From assembly GCF_040784935.1 (NCBI RefSeq), contig NZ_CP160680.1:5003802-5067801 (forward strand): a stretch of 64,000 nucleotides of DNA, in the 5' to 3' direction. Made by a program: the position numbers and the translations under genes. Below are positions 25,529 to 33,383 of the stretch, piece after piece (the first letter of the stretch is position 1; each line of letters starts with the position of its first letter). The notes under the pieces are model-generated. The model saw only the letters and a list, made by a program, of their open reading frames with translations. It was not told where the DNA came from and did not search any database. The DNA comes from Lewinella sp. LCG006. Its GTDB lineage: Bacteria > Bacteroidota > Bacteroidia > Chitinophagales > Saprospiraceae.

Positions 25529-25536
25529 TACCTTTG
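25529..25536 (+). promoter_or_regulatory. -7 promoter box of ung
   Basis: TACCTTTG matches the Bacteroidota -7 consensus TAnnTTTG, 25 bases before the ung start. No TTG is found 17-23 bases upstream, so the -33 element is weak or absent. Confidence 0.5.
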
Positions 25537-25561
25537 TAAACGAAAAGACAAAACGCCTGGC

Positions 25562-26242
25562 ATGAGTAATGTGAAAATTGAAGCCTCCTGGAAAGCTGCC
25601 TTAGCCCATGAATTTGAGCAACCTTATTTTCAAGCGGTAGCTCAGTATTTGCGACAAGCTAAGGCGGAGAAGAAGATCGTTTATCCTCCTGGATCACTGA
25701 TATTCAACGCTTTCGATACGACCCCATTCACGGAGGTCAAAGTGGTTATTCTTGGTCAGGATCCCTACCACAACCCAGGGCAGGCTATGGGGCTTAGTTT
25801 TAGTGTCCCCCGAAGGGTGAGTGTGCCTCCCAGTTTACGCAATATGTACAAAGAACTGAGTGACAGTACCGACTTTACTCCTCCTAATCACGGCGACCTC
25901 ACCGCTTGGGCAGAGCAGGGCGTTTTCCTCCTCAACGCCATGCTTACGGTGGAGAAAAACAAACCAGGAAGCCACCAGGATATTGGTTGGCAAAATTTTA
26001 CGGATGCCGTCATTCGCACCTTATCTACGGAAAAAGACCACCTCGTCTTCTTGCTCTGGGGGGCTTTCGCTCAAAAGAAGCGACCTCTGATTGATGAAAA
26101 TAAACACTTGGTCTTGGCTTCTGCTCATCCCAGCCCGTTTTCAGCTCACCGTGGTTTCCTAGGTAATGGTCATTTCGTAAAAACCAATGAATACTTGCAG
26201 GCAAATAGCAAAACACCTATAAATTGGCAGCTGCCTCAGTAA
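25562..26242 (+). CDS. ung: Uracil-DNA glycosylase
   Basis: A 226-residue family 1 uracil-DNA glycosylase that removes uracil from DNA and starts base-excision repair. Visible motifs: VVILGQDPYHNPGQAMGLSF (water-activating Asp), SLRNMYKELSD, LTAWAEQGVFLLNAMLTVE, LLWGAFAQKK and the Leu-intercalation loop ASAHPSPFSAHRGFLGNGHF with the catalytic His. Length and motif order are standard. It is expressed from its own promoter, divergent from pgi, and the next gene follows after 92 bp with a separate promoter. Confidence 0.98.
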   Translation: MSNVKIEASWKAALAHEFEQPYFQAVAQYLRQAKAEKKIVYPPGSLIFNAFDTTPFTEVKVVILGQDPYHNPGQAMGLSFSVPRRVSVPPSLRNMYKELSDSTDFTPPNHGDLTAWAEQGVFLLNAMLTVEKNKPGSHQDIGWQNFTDAVIRTLSTEKDHLVFLLWGAFAQKKRPLIDENKHLVLASAHPSPFSAHRGFLGNGHFVKTNEYLQANSKTPINWQLPQ

Positions 26243-26279
26243 ATTTGCCGACCAAAACATTGAAGGTAAGTCAATAGTA

Positions 26280-26311
26280 TTGGGTAGCTTCCAAAGAAGT
26301 TCTTAAATTTG
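26280..26311 (+). promoter_or_regulatory. Promoter of the secreted protease gene
   Basis: TTG (26280-26282) and TAAATTTG (26304-26311) are separated by 21 bases and fit the -33/-7 consensus of Bacteroidota (TTG, 17-23 bases, TAnnTTTG). The ATG follows 23 bases later. Confidence 0.65.
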
Positions 26312-26334
26312 ATCCATCCCAAAAACAATGTCCC

Positions 26335-28230
26335 ATGACGAATCGCTATCTACTACCGATCATATTATTGTTGTCTACCTTTAGTATACTCTCTGCCCAA
26401 ATTCAATTGGGCGGCCTACCCTTAGGCCTTTCACAACCCAAGTCGCTGCTGCCTGCACCTCTCTTGTCCGTTGCTGGCCCAGATGTAGCAGCGCTTCTGA
26501 AAGCCGACGAAGAAAACCCTTCCAACCGCTTCGCTGCACCGGTACAAGTGGATATTGATATCAATAGCCACGGCAACTGGACTTTGCTAGCAGACGGTAC
26601 CCAGGTGTGGCAACTGCGGATGCGCGTGCCTGATGCACAGGGATTGCTGCTTTTTTACGAAGATTTTAATTTGCCTTTAGGTGCCCAAATGTTTGTCTAT
26701 TCTCCGATCACCAACCAAGTGCTTGGAGCTTATACCGGACAAAGTCGACAGCGTACAGACCGTTTGTTTACGGGCATTATTTATGGCGAAGAAGTTATCA
26801 TTGAGTACCAGGCTCCCGCAGACAACTATACCGTTCCCTTCCATATCTGGCGGGTAGATGTTGTCTACAAAGATGACGGACCAGAAAAAGACCTGCTCAG
26901 CTTTGGCTTTGGTAGCTCAAGTAGTTGCCATGATAATGTAGCCTGCCCCGAAGCCGATGAGTGGCAAAACGAACGCAACGCTGCCGCTCGTATTATTGTA
27001 GTGGTAGAGGAGGGGAGTGGTTATTGCACAGGGACCTTGATCAATAACACCGCACAAGATGGTCGTTTGTTGTTCTTATCAGCTTTCCATTGTATGGATA
27101 CCTACACTCCGATTTATGACCTGTGGCGGTTTGATTTTTACTACTCCTCCGCAAATTGTGAGAACCCAACAGAAGAACCCGATTTCCGGTCTGTATTGGG
27201 ATGTGATTCATTGGCCGGCCGTCGTGCCATGGACTTTCTTCTCCTCGATTTATTTCCAGAGACGACGCTTGGTATGGAGTTTTATTTCGCAGGTTGGGAC
27301 CGCTCCGGCGTAGCGCCAGATTCTACGACTATTATTCATCACCCCCGAGGCGATATTCAAAAAATAGCTCAAGCCAATACCAATGCTACGGTTTTCCCCA
27401 ACCAAATCAATTGGAGCAATGGCGTAACTACTCCTCCTAACCACCATTACAGGGTTACTTACACCAATGGCACTACTGAGGTGGGGTCTTCAGGAAGTGC
27501 CCTGCTCGACAAACATCATCGTATTGTTGGCCAGTTACATGGCGATGCCGGAACTACCACTTGTGATGCTACGATCGCGTATTTTGGCCGCTTATCAATG
27601 GCTTGGGAAGGTCCCGATATGGGCAGTCGCCTTAAAGAATGGCTTGACCCACTTGGTTTATTACCCATGCAGCTTGATCCACTAGGGGGCTTACGTGCTG
27701 CGCTGGTGACCACCGATGATAACGAACCCGTGGCAAATGTAGGCGTAAGTTTTTACGTCGACGATCAGTTTATTGCTACGACTTCTACCGGTGCCGATGG
27801 CCGACTACTCATTCCCGACAATATCCCAACAACCGGCAACCTACGTATGGAGTTCGCTAAAGAAGAAAACTATAGCAATGGCGTCACGATCACTGATCTC
27901 ATCAAGATGCAGAAGCATATTCTCAATACCGAACCAATGACAGCTTACAAATTGCTGGCCTGTGATGTCAATAATAGCAACTCACTGACCACGCTGGATA
28001 TGATCCGTATCCGTAAGCTTATCCTTACTGTTACCCCCGATTTTGGCGATGGAGGGGTACCTTCCTGGCAGTTTTTTTCAGCCGACCAAAATTTCCCTGA
28101 CCCATTGAACCCATGGTCGCCTGGTCCGCGCAGCAATGTCTTCAATTTCACCATGGAGGCAGGCTTTCGATTGCCTGACTTTATTGCCGTAAAATCTGGA
28201 GATGCCAATGGGAATGCGATGGTAAATTAG
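26335..28230 (+). CDS. Secreted trypsin-fold (lysyl endopeptidase-like) protease with dockerin-like C-terminus
   Basis: A 631-residue protein with a signal peptide (cleavage near SILSAQ). Residues about 195-445 resemble the Achromobacter lysyl endopeptidase group: His252 in LSAFHC, Asp300 in AMDFLLLDL and Ser388 in GSSGSALL form the triad, with several Cys for disulfides. A prodomain-like region precedes it. From about 455 a short beta domain and a dockerin-like pair (NGVTITDLIKMQKHIL, DVNNSNSLTTLDMIRIRKLI) lead to a cap segment, SWQFFSADQNFPDPLNPW, ending GDANGNAMVN. The same cap occurs in the giant protein at 13-19.8 kb, but here the gene stops right after it and no T9SS tail follows. It may be retained in the periplasm, or the gene may be 3'-truncated. 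Confidence 0.85.
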   Translation: MTNRYLLPIILLLSTFSILSAQIQLGGLPLGLSQPKSLLPAPLLSVAGPDVAALLKADEENPSNRFAAPVQVDIDINSHGNWTLLADGTQVWQLRMRVPDAQGLLLFYEDFNLPLGAQMFVYSPITNQVLGAYTGQSRQRTDRLFTGIIYGEEVIIEYQAPADNYTVPFHIWRVDVVYKDDGPEKDLLSFGFGSSSSCHDNVACPEADEWQNERNAAARIIVVVEEGSGYCTGTLINNTAQDGRLLFLSAFHCMDTYTPIYDLWRFDFYYSSANCENPTEEPDFRSVLGCDSLAGRRAMDFLLLDLFPETTLGMEFYFAGWDRSGVAPDSTTIIHHPRGDIQKIAQANTNATVFPNQINWSNGVTTPPNHHYRVTYTNGTTEVGSSGSALLDKHHRIVGQLHGDAGTTTCDATIAYFGRLSMAWEGPDMGSRLKEWLDPLGLLPMQLDPLGGLRAALVTTDDNEPVANVGVSFYVDDQFIATTSTGADGRLLIPDNIPTTGNLRMEFAKEENYSNGVTITDLIKMQKHILNTEPMTAYKLLACDVNNSNSLTTLDMIRIRKLILTVTPDFGDGGVPSWQFFSADQNFPDPLNPWSPGPRSNVFNFTMEAGFRLPDFIAVKSGDANGNAMVN

Positions 28231-28388
28231 GGAGAATGCTGTTCGTCGTTTTTTAAATTGGAGCCTCCCCGCCCTGTGGGACGGGGCGGCACGGCAGGCA
28301 GGCGCTACGTAGTTTGCTTCTCGCTCAGCCCTGGGGGGCCTGCCCGTTGCTCGGGCAGCTATTTCGCATCGCTAGGCCGGGTGGGTAC

Positions 28389-28520
28389 TTGGGGTAATCG
28401 TACCAATACGATCATACGATCCGGTGGGTCAATCGTACCAATGCGATCATACGATCGACAGGGGTATTCGTACCATTACGATCATACGATCAGGTTGGGG
28501 TAACCGTACCAGTAATCATT
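28389..28520. repeat. Tandem repeat array, 35-bp period, three full copies plus a degenerate fourth
   Basis: The core TCGTACCAATACGATCATAC plus GATC occurs at 28398-28421, 28433-28456 (one change) and 28468-28491 (one change), and decays at 28504. Spacers are 11, 11 and 12 bases and are themselves similar (G-rich, ending TAA, CAA or TAT). Each core contains the near-palindrome CGATCATACGATC. Confidence 0.9.
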
Positions 28521-28528
28521 CCAGACCC

Positions 28529-28561
28529 AAAAAAGAAAACGACCGCCAGTGGCAGTCGTTT
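28529..28561 (-). terminator. Intrinsic terminator, minus strand
   Basis: On the minus strand AAACGACTGCC and GGCGGTCGTTT pair with one G-T wobble around three bases, followed by TTTTCTTTTTT. It is placed to stop transcripts from the M20 peptidase gene or from the remnant just upstream. Confidence 0.75.
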
Positions 28562-28577
28562 CGTGTGTGGTAGAAGT

Positions 28578-28685
28578 TCAATTCTCTTCTAAATTTAAGG
28601 ATAATGCTGACTTTAGGCGTTCTATCCAATTCGCCACGCTGTTGTCCAGGGTTTTAAGCGCGTTTTTCGGCTTCCATTGTGGCGA
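28578..28685 (-). pseudogene. Possible 3' end of a lost gene
   Basis: A 35-codon minus-strand frame with a protein-like composition (KNALKTLDNSVANWIERLKS) ends in a TGA 17 bases before the terminator hairpin. It has no start codon and is preceded by in-frame stops. It could be a decayed gene tail or chance. Confidence 0.25.
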
Positions 28686-28777
28686 TCAGGATGATTACGT
28701 CCCTAATAATCCCACTTTTTCCTTTTTAGTTCCTCTTGTTTCGATAAAAGGAGGAAAAAACAAGACAGAATGATAAC

Positions 28778-29929
28778 CTACTCACATGAGTAGGCTAGGA
28801 TCCTTTCAATAAAGGCAACTCCTTTTGTCAGTTGGTCTACACTCACAAACTCGTTTGCGCGGTGAGCTTGGGCAATTGACCCTGGGCCACAGATCACACT
28901 TTGGTAGCCTCCTTCCGAAAACTGTCCCGCTTCTGCAGCGTAGGCGACCGTCTGTAACTGGTCCACACCACTGAGTTGTTTGATCAACGGCACAATCTCC
29001 AGGTGCTCGGGTGTATCTAAAGCTGGCACGAGGGGGTGATACATGGTTGTTTGGATATTTGCACCAGCAAAACGTTCCCGCAGCGAGGGAAGAACTTCTG
29101 CACAGTGGGCTTCAAAAGCAACCTGGATATCCTCAATTTTATCTTGAGGAATATTACGGACATCCCATAAAAATGAACACTCATCAGCGATGACGTTGTG
29201 CGCAATACCTCCATTGAACATACCCACGTGCAAGGAGGTGTGGTTGGGCGTAAAACGATCATCGGTATGTCCGGAGTTGACCAAAGCATTCATCTTGTCT
29301 TCTAGCCAGATAACCAATCGGGCCGCTTCGTGAATAGCACTCACTTCTTTACGAATTCTGGAACTGTGACCCGCAGAACCGTACACCGTTGTTTTGTAAA
29401 CACAAATTCCTTTTTGCCCTACAACGGGTTGCAATTCCGAGGGCTCACCGATAATCGCATACTTTGGCTTTTCTTGGTAGAAATCCGTGATGGCTTGAAT
29501 CAGCTCCGGTGCTGCCACGCAACCCACTTCTTCATCATAAGAGAACGCGAGATAAATAGGACGCTTGAGATCAGCCCTGATCATTTGGGGAATGACCGCC
29601 AAGGTGCAGGCCAGATAAGCCTTCATGTCGCAGCTGCCACGTCCATAGAGTTTTCCGTCTTTTTCTGTAAGGACAAAAGGGTCTGTGTGCCAATCCTGGC
29701 CTTCAACAGGTACCACATCCATGTGCCCGGAAAGGATAATTCCATCATCCACGGCTGGCCCAATCCGCGCGTGCAAAGAAGCTTTGTTACCTTCCTCGTT
29801 GGGAACCAATTGGTAAGGTATTTCGTAACGGTCGAGGTAGTCAGTGATCCATTTCAAAATGGTGAGATTACTTTCTCCTCCTAATACGGGAAAAGAAACA
29901 AGCTGGGCCAGTATTTCCTGAGCATTCAT
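28778..29929 (-). CDS. argE: M20 family deacylase, ArgE-like (acetylornithine deacetylase)
   Basis: A 383-residue zinc-dependent hydrolase of the ArgE/DapE group. Metal and catalytic motifs are in order: SGHMDVVPVEG, GRGSCDMKAYLA, the catalytic Glu pair in FSYDEEVGC, IIGEPSELQPV and the C-terminal His in AQAHRANEFV. A dimerisation lid lies about residues 175-290 (GSAGHSSR). It most likely removes the acetyl group from N-acetylornithine in arginine synthesis; other N-acyl amino acids are possible and no arg genes are adjacent. The ATG at 29929 is used because 17 residues upstream of it are unlike the family. Its stop codon lies in the palindrome CCTACTCAcaTGAGTAGG (28777-28794). Confidence 0.88.
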   Translation of the reverse strand: MNAQEILAQLVSFPVLGGESNLTILKWITDYLDRYEIPYQLVPNEEGNKASLHARIGPAVDDGIILSGHMDVVPVEGQDWHTDPFVLTEKDGKLYGRGSCDMKAYLACTLAVIPQMIRADLKRPIYLAFSYDEEVGCVAAPELIQAITDFYQEKPKYAIIGEPSELQPVVGQKGICVYKTTVYGSAGHSSRIRKEVSAIHEAARLVIWLEDKMNALVNSGHTDDRFTPNHTSLHVGMFNGGIAHNVIADECSFLWDVRNIPQDKIEDIQVAFEAHCAEVLPSLRERFAGANIQTTMYHPLVPALDTPEHLEIVPLIKQLSGVDQLQTVAYAAEAGQFSEGGYQSVICGPGSIAQAHRANEFVSVDQLTKGVAFIERILAYSCE

Positions 29930-30296
29930 GCAGTATCGGTTTTGTGCAAAGGTAAGAGGACTGAAACAACTTTTGTGCAATTTTGACTATTAGTGCTTTG
30001 TGCGAGGTGCGGAGTTTAAATACTTCCGCTTTCCGCTTTCCGACTTCATAGTGTGGGTTGCGGGTTTTGAACTATATAAGGTTTTGAACCACATAAGGCA
30101 CCTAAGGTTTTTACACAAGAGGTTGCGGCTTGTGATTTCCGTGCCCCTTGACCGCAAGGCCAGCTTGCTGGCAGGCAGGTTCGTGCTTTAGTGGCAAAAA
30201 ACCTCCGTGCATCTGCGTCAAAAAAACCTCCGCGTCTCCCTTTCTCCGCGGCAAAAAAAACTTCTGTGTAATTCCGTGTTTTTCGTGCCTTAGTGT
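29930..30296. other. Spacer with degenerate repeats
   Basis: No gene is seen in these 367 bases. The right part (30130-30296) holds short CTCCGTG/TCCGTGTTTTTCGTGCCTTAGTG phrases and a GCTTGCTGGCAGGCAGG palindrome of the kind that recurs between genes in this lineage, by general recollection. Confidence 0.5.
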
Positions 30297-33188
30297 CTAT
30301 TTATCCCGCCGCACAAACACAATCAAGAAACCCAGTCCAACCACCAGTATCCCCGCCAAAGGCCACCAGGGCGACGCCGAGCGCACCTTTACCGGATCGA
30401 CACTGCCGATGACAATACTGGGGGCCCAGTGTACGGGTTGCCGACTGGTCGGACTACTGATTTGGTCGTCTTTGAGGTAGATCAACTTGGCTTTTTGTAA
30501 GGCCACATCCTTGGGATAACCATGACTCAGCTGCTCGTAAAAGAGCTTCATCAATCGGGAGGAGGAGTTGTCGGGAATGCTCCACAAACTGGCTACGACC
30601 GAGGGGATGCCCGCATAGTGGAATGCCCGGGCCAGGGTCATGGCCCCTTCGCCGGGTTGTAGTTTGCCGTAGCCGGTATTGCAGGCACTGAGCACCGCCA
30701 TCTCTCCGGTGAGGGATAGGCCATAGATTTCGGAAGCACGCAAGAACACATCCGAAGAATCGCTGCGGGTAAAGATCAGCGCCGAATTCATCGGGAACTC
30801 CAGGTCGTAGCTGCCGTGCATGGAGAGGTGCAGTAGGTTGTAGTCGCTGGCTTCCTGGAGAAACCTTTCTTTGGTAACCTGTTCGTTGAGCCAGCTATCG
30901 CCTTCGGTGATGGCTACGATATCGCGGACCTCATCGTCGGAGTAAGCCAGTTTGCCCAAATAGCGGCGGGTGGTATCCACAGTAAAGCCGCAAGGGAGGG
31001 TGAATGTGGTATCAATTTCTTCAAATTTACCGTAATCCATTTGCCGCAGGTAGTCAAGCGTATGGTCATCGTATTCCATCCCAAAACCTACAAAACCTTT
31101 GCTGGCGGAGCGCGGATAATACGCCTGCTCAATAAGCAGCTTGCTGGAATAGGCATAGCTAAACGCATATTTTTCGATCAGGAAGCCGTCGGCGCCGTTC
31201 ATCTGGGGGATGTCTTTGTAGAGCAGTGCTTCGAAGGATAAATAGTTGAGCAGCCCATCGGGGATGATCACCAACCTGTTTTTCTGGTCACCGAGTTGCG
31301 CCAGTGGTTTTGCCAATAGCAGATGGTAGAAATAGCGCCCCAGCCGGAGGTAGGTCTGCTCACAATCCTTTTCGATGCCATTGGTGAGCAGTTCCCGGAA
31401 CAGCTCCACCGAGTCGGTTAGACCAGTGGGTGTAGCTTTGGCGAAGACCTTGAAGTTTTTGCCATCCATGAGGAAGGTGTAAATGCTGTCTTGACCCACA
31501 AAATACTCCAGCATGGCCTGGTCTTTGTGCAGTTGCTTTTGCACATCGGCCACCAGCGGTGGTTGATCTGCGCTGTATTTGAGCTGGTAGTAGGCCGGAT
31601 AGTCTTTTTCGAGTTGTTGGATAAACTGAAAGTAGGCCTGTTCCTTTTCAAAGACCACACTTTGGAGGCTGTCGATAGGCTTATCGTTTTGGTAAGCATC
31701 ATAGAGGAAGCCCTCCTGTTCGGAGAGCGCATCGCGGAGTTCTTTTTCCCTTTCCTGCACCGATAGCGGTAGTTTGGCGAAAGTCATTGCGCGATCACTT
31801 TGCAAGCTTTCGAGCAAGAGGATGGCCTTGTTGCGGGCATTGAGGGCGTAGGCTTGTTCAAGGTACTGCTGCTTGCCGGTTTGGGCATACAATTGTCGAT
31901 TGAGCTGGATGCCCAACTCATAAACCGGCATCACCTGTTGGATGAGGTAAAATTTTGAAAGCGACGACTGATAGCTCCGCCTGCTCTGGGTCACGAGTCG
32001 ATTGAGCAGGGCCACATCCTGGAGCGCGCCCTTGGGGTCTCCTCTGCTGGCGAGCACGCGCGCGCGAAAACCAATGATCTCAATCACCCGCTTAAACGGC
32101 CCAACAATACTGATGTTCTCATCGGCCCCAGTGGTTTTCAATTCCGGAGCCACCACCTGCATGGCCTTCTCCAAAAAGGCCAGACTGCTATCATACTTAC
32201 CCAGCGCATGCTCCAGCTTCCCTTTTTTGAAGTAAATCTCCGCGAAGCGCGGCAGGCGGCCGGTGCTGTCTACTTCCAGTAGCAGGCGCAGTGCCTCCGA
32301 GTAGTGATATTCAGCCTGGTCGTATGCTTTCTTTTGGAGGTAGAGTTGGAGGAGGTTGGCGTGGGAGTTGGAGAGGTAAATTCTGTATTTGTTTGAATCA
32401 GAAGAGGACGATTTGCTCAAATAGTGCCTGTGTGTTTCAATTAATAAGGATTCTGCAGGGTTAAGGTCATTTAATCCTAAATAAGCTAGCCCTAAGTTTT
32501 CTTTAAATATTTGATCAACGAGTGGCCCCTTTTTTTTTATATAATTAGAATACAAAATTTGGGCATCACTGAATTTAGCTTGATCCATATAAGTTAATCC
32601 TGTAATTGATGTAGCGCCATTTTCTGCATAAAGAGGTATTTTTTTGGCTTCTAAAATAGATTTTCCTAACCTTAATGCGATATTAAAATCTCCTAATCGT
32701 CTACTTATCCTCATGTTTTCATAATTCCAGCGAAGTCTAAAAGAGTCTCTTTCCGCAAATGAAGAAAAAGTCACATCGTCTAGAAATTTTATTGCTGTTT
32801 CAATAACTGGCTTAGCCTCAGCGTATCGGCCTAAAGATGCTTGAATCACTCCTTTGTTGAAATAGGAATTTGCCGTGATTATATGATTTTTTCCGTAAGC
32901 TAATTGGTAATAATGAATAGCTGAGTCTGTATAGTTAAGAGAGAGATTATAATCAATAACACCTAAATAATAAGCAACACTCTTCCTTTGGTATAATAAA
33001 GCAATTGTTGAATCAGCACATCCTAATTTTGCACAAAGACTAAAAGCCTCTTTCAGGTAGGGTAGGCTTTCTTTATTATTAAATTTTTGTGCTTGATTTG
33101 CCAAATTATGAGCTAGAGAGTCGGCTGATTGGCTCCGGATAGAGATAAGACAAAACAAAAAGCAGAGAAAAAGTAAGATTTTTTTCAT
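30297..33188 (-). CDS. Envelope-anchored TPR-CHAT (caspase-like) protease
   Basis: A 963-residue protein: signal peptide (residues 1-20, ending SIRSQS), TPR-type helical repeats (about 25-450, e.g. FAEIYFKKGKLEHALGKYD), a long coiled-coil linker (about 480-560) and a C-terminal CHAT peptidase domain (about 640-915). The CHAT dyad is His791 in LLHLSMHGSYD and Cys836 in VLSACNTGYG. A single membrane helix (about 942-961) ends in Arg-Arg-Asp-Lys, so the protease domain should face the periplasm. CHAT enzymes are clan CD proteases triggered through partner domains; the target is unknown. The 5' quarter is much AT-richer than the rest. It is divergent from a T9SS subtilase 195 bp away. The ATG at 33188 starts the signal peptide. 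Confidence 0.88.
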   Translation of the reverse strand: MKKILLFLCFLFCLISIRSQSADSLAHNLANQAQKFNNKESLPYLKEAFSLCAKLGCADSTIALLYQRKSVAYYLGVIDYNLSLNYTDSAIHYYQLAYGKNHIITANSYFNKGVIQASLGRYAEAKPVIETAIKFLDDVTFSSFAERDSFRLRWNYENMRISRRLGDFNIALRLGKSILEAKKIPLYAENGATSITGLTYMDQAKFSDAQILYSNYIKKKGPLVDQIFKENLGLAYLGLNDLNPAESLLIETHRHYLSKSSSSDSNKYRIYLSNSHANLLQLYLQKKAYDQAEYHYSEALRLLLEVDSTGRLPRFAEIYFKKGKLEHALGKYDSSLAFLEKAMQVVAPELKTTGADENISIVGPFKRVIEIIGFRARVLASRGDPKGALQDVALLNRLVTQSRRSYQSSLSKFYLIQQVMPVYELGIQLNRQLYAQTGKQQYLEQAYALNARNKAILLLESLQSDRAMTFAKLPLSVQEREKELRDALSEQEGFLYDAYQNDKPIDSLQSVVFEKEQAYFQFIQQLEKDYPAYYQLKYSADQPPLVADVQKQLHKDQAMLEYFVGQDSIYTFLMDGKNFKVFAKATPTGLTDSVELFRELLTNGIEKDCEQTYLRLGRYFYHLLLAKPLAQLGDQKNRLVIIPDGLLNYLSFEALLYKDIPQMNGADGFLIEKYAFSYAYSSKLLIEQAYYPRSASKGFVGFGMEYDDHTLDYLRQMDYGKFEEIDTTFTLPCGFTVDTTRRYLGKLAYSDDEVRDIVAITEGDSWLNEQVTKERFLQEASDYNLLHLSMHGSYDLEFPMNSALIFTRSDSSDVFLRASEIYGLSLTGEMAVLSACNTGYGKLQPGEGAMTLARAFHYAGIPSVVASLWSIPDNSSSRLMKLFYEQLSHGYPKDVALQKAKLIYLKDDQISSPTSRQPVHWAPSIVIGSVDPVKVRSASPWWPLAGILVVGLGFLIVFVRRDK

Positions 33189-33383
33189 GCCCTTCTTTTT
33201 GTGTGTGTATAATGAAAATTGTAGTTTAATCATCTTTTTATCAATGAATTATGTGTGTTTGTTTTTTTTGAAGTACCTCGTGTTTCTGAAAAAAAGAAAA
33301 AAGACAAGAAAAAAATGTCACGTTTTGCCCTTTTTGAGCTTATATAGAGGACAGATTATTCAATCAACAAGATAAGAACAAAG

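Larger units (their letters stand above)
28231..28777. other. Repeat-rich spacer
   Basis: These 547 bases hold a GC-rich palindromic stretch (about 28257-28385, with CTGCCCG and CGGGCAG arms), a 35-bp-period tandem array (28389-28520), a minus-strand terminator (28529-28561) and a short minus-strand coding-like remnant (28578-28685). No intact gene is seen. Confidence 0.6.

Noticed and set aside
28389-28520. CRISPR-like array
   Set aside because: Spacers are only 11-12 bases and are similar to each other, there are only about three and a half copies, and no cas gene is present.
28258-28773. Plus-strand ORFs in the spacer after the dockerin protease
   Set aside because: They run through palindromes, tandem repeats and a terminator, with unprotein-like composition (Arg/Gly and Ser-rich).
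29990-30300. Small gene in the spacer before the CHAT gene 3' end
   Set aside because: The open frames consist of degenerate repeat phrases (CTCCGTG, TTCCGTGTTTTTCG) and have no homologous look.
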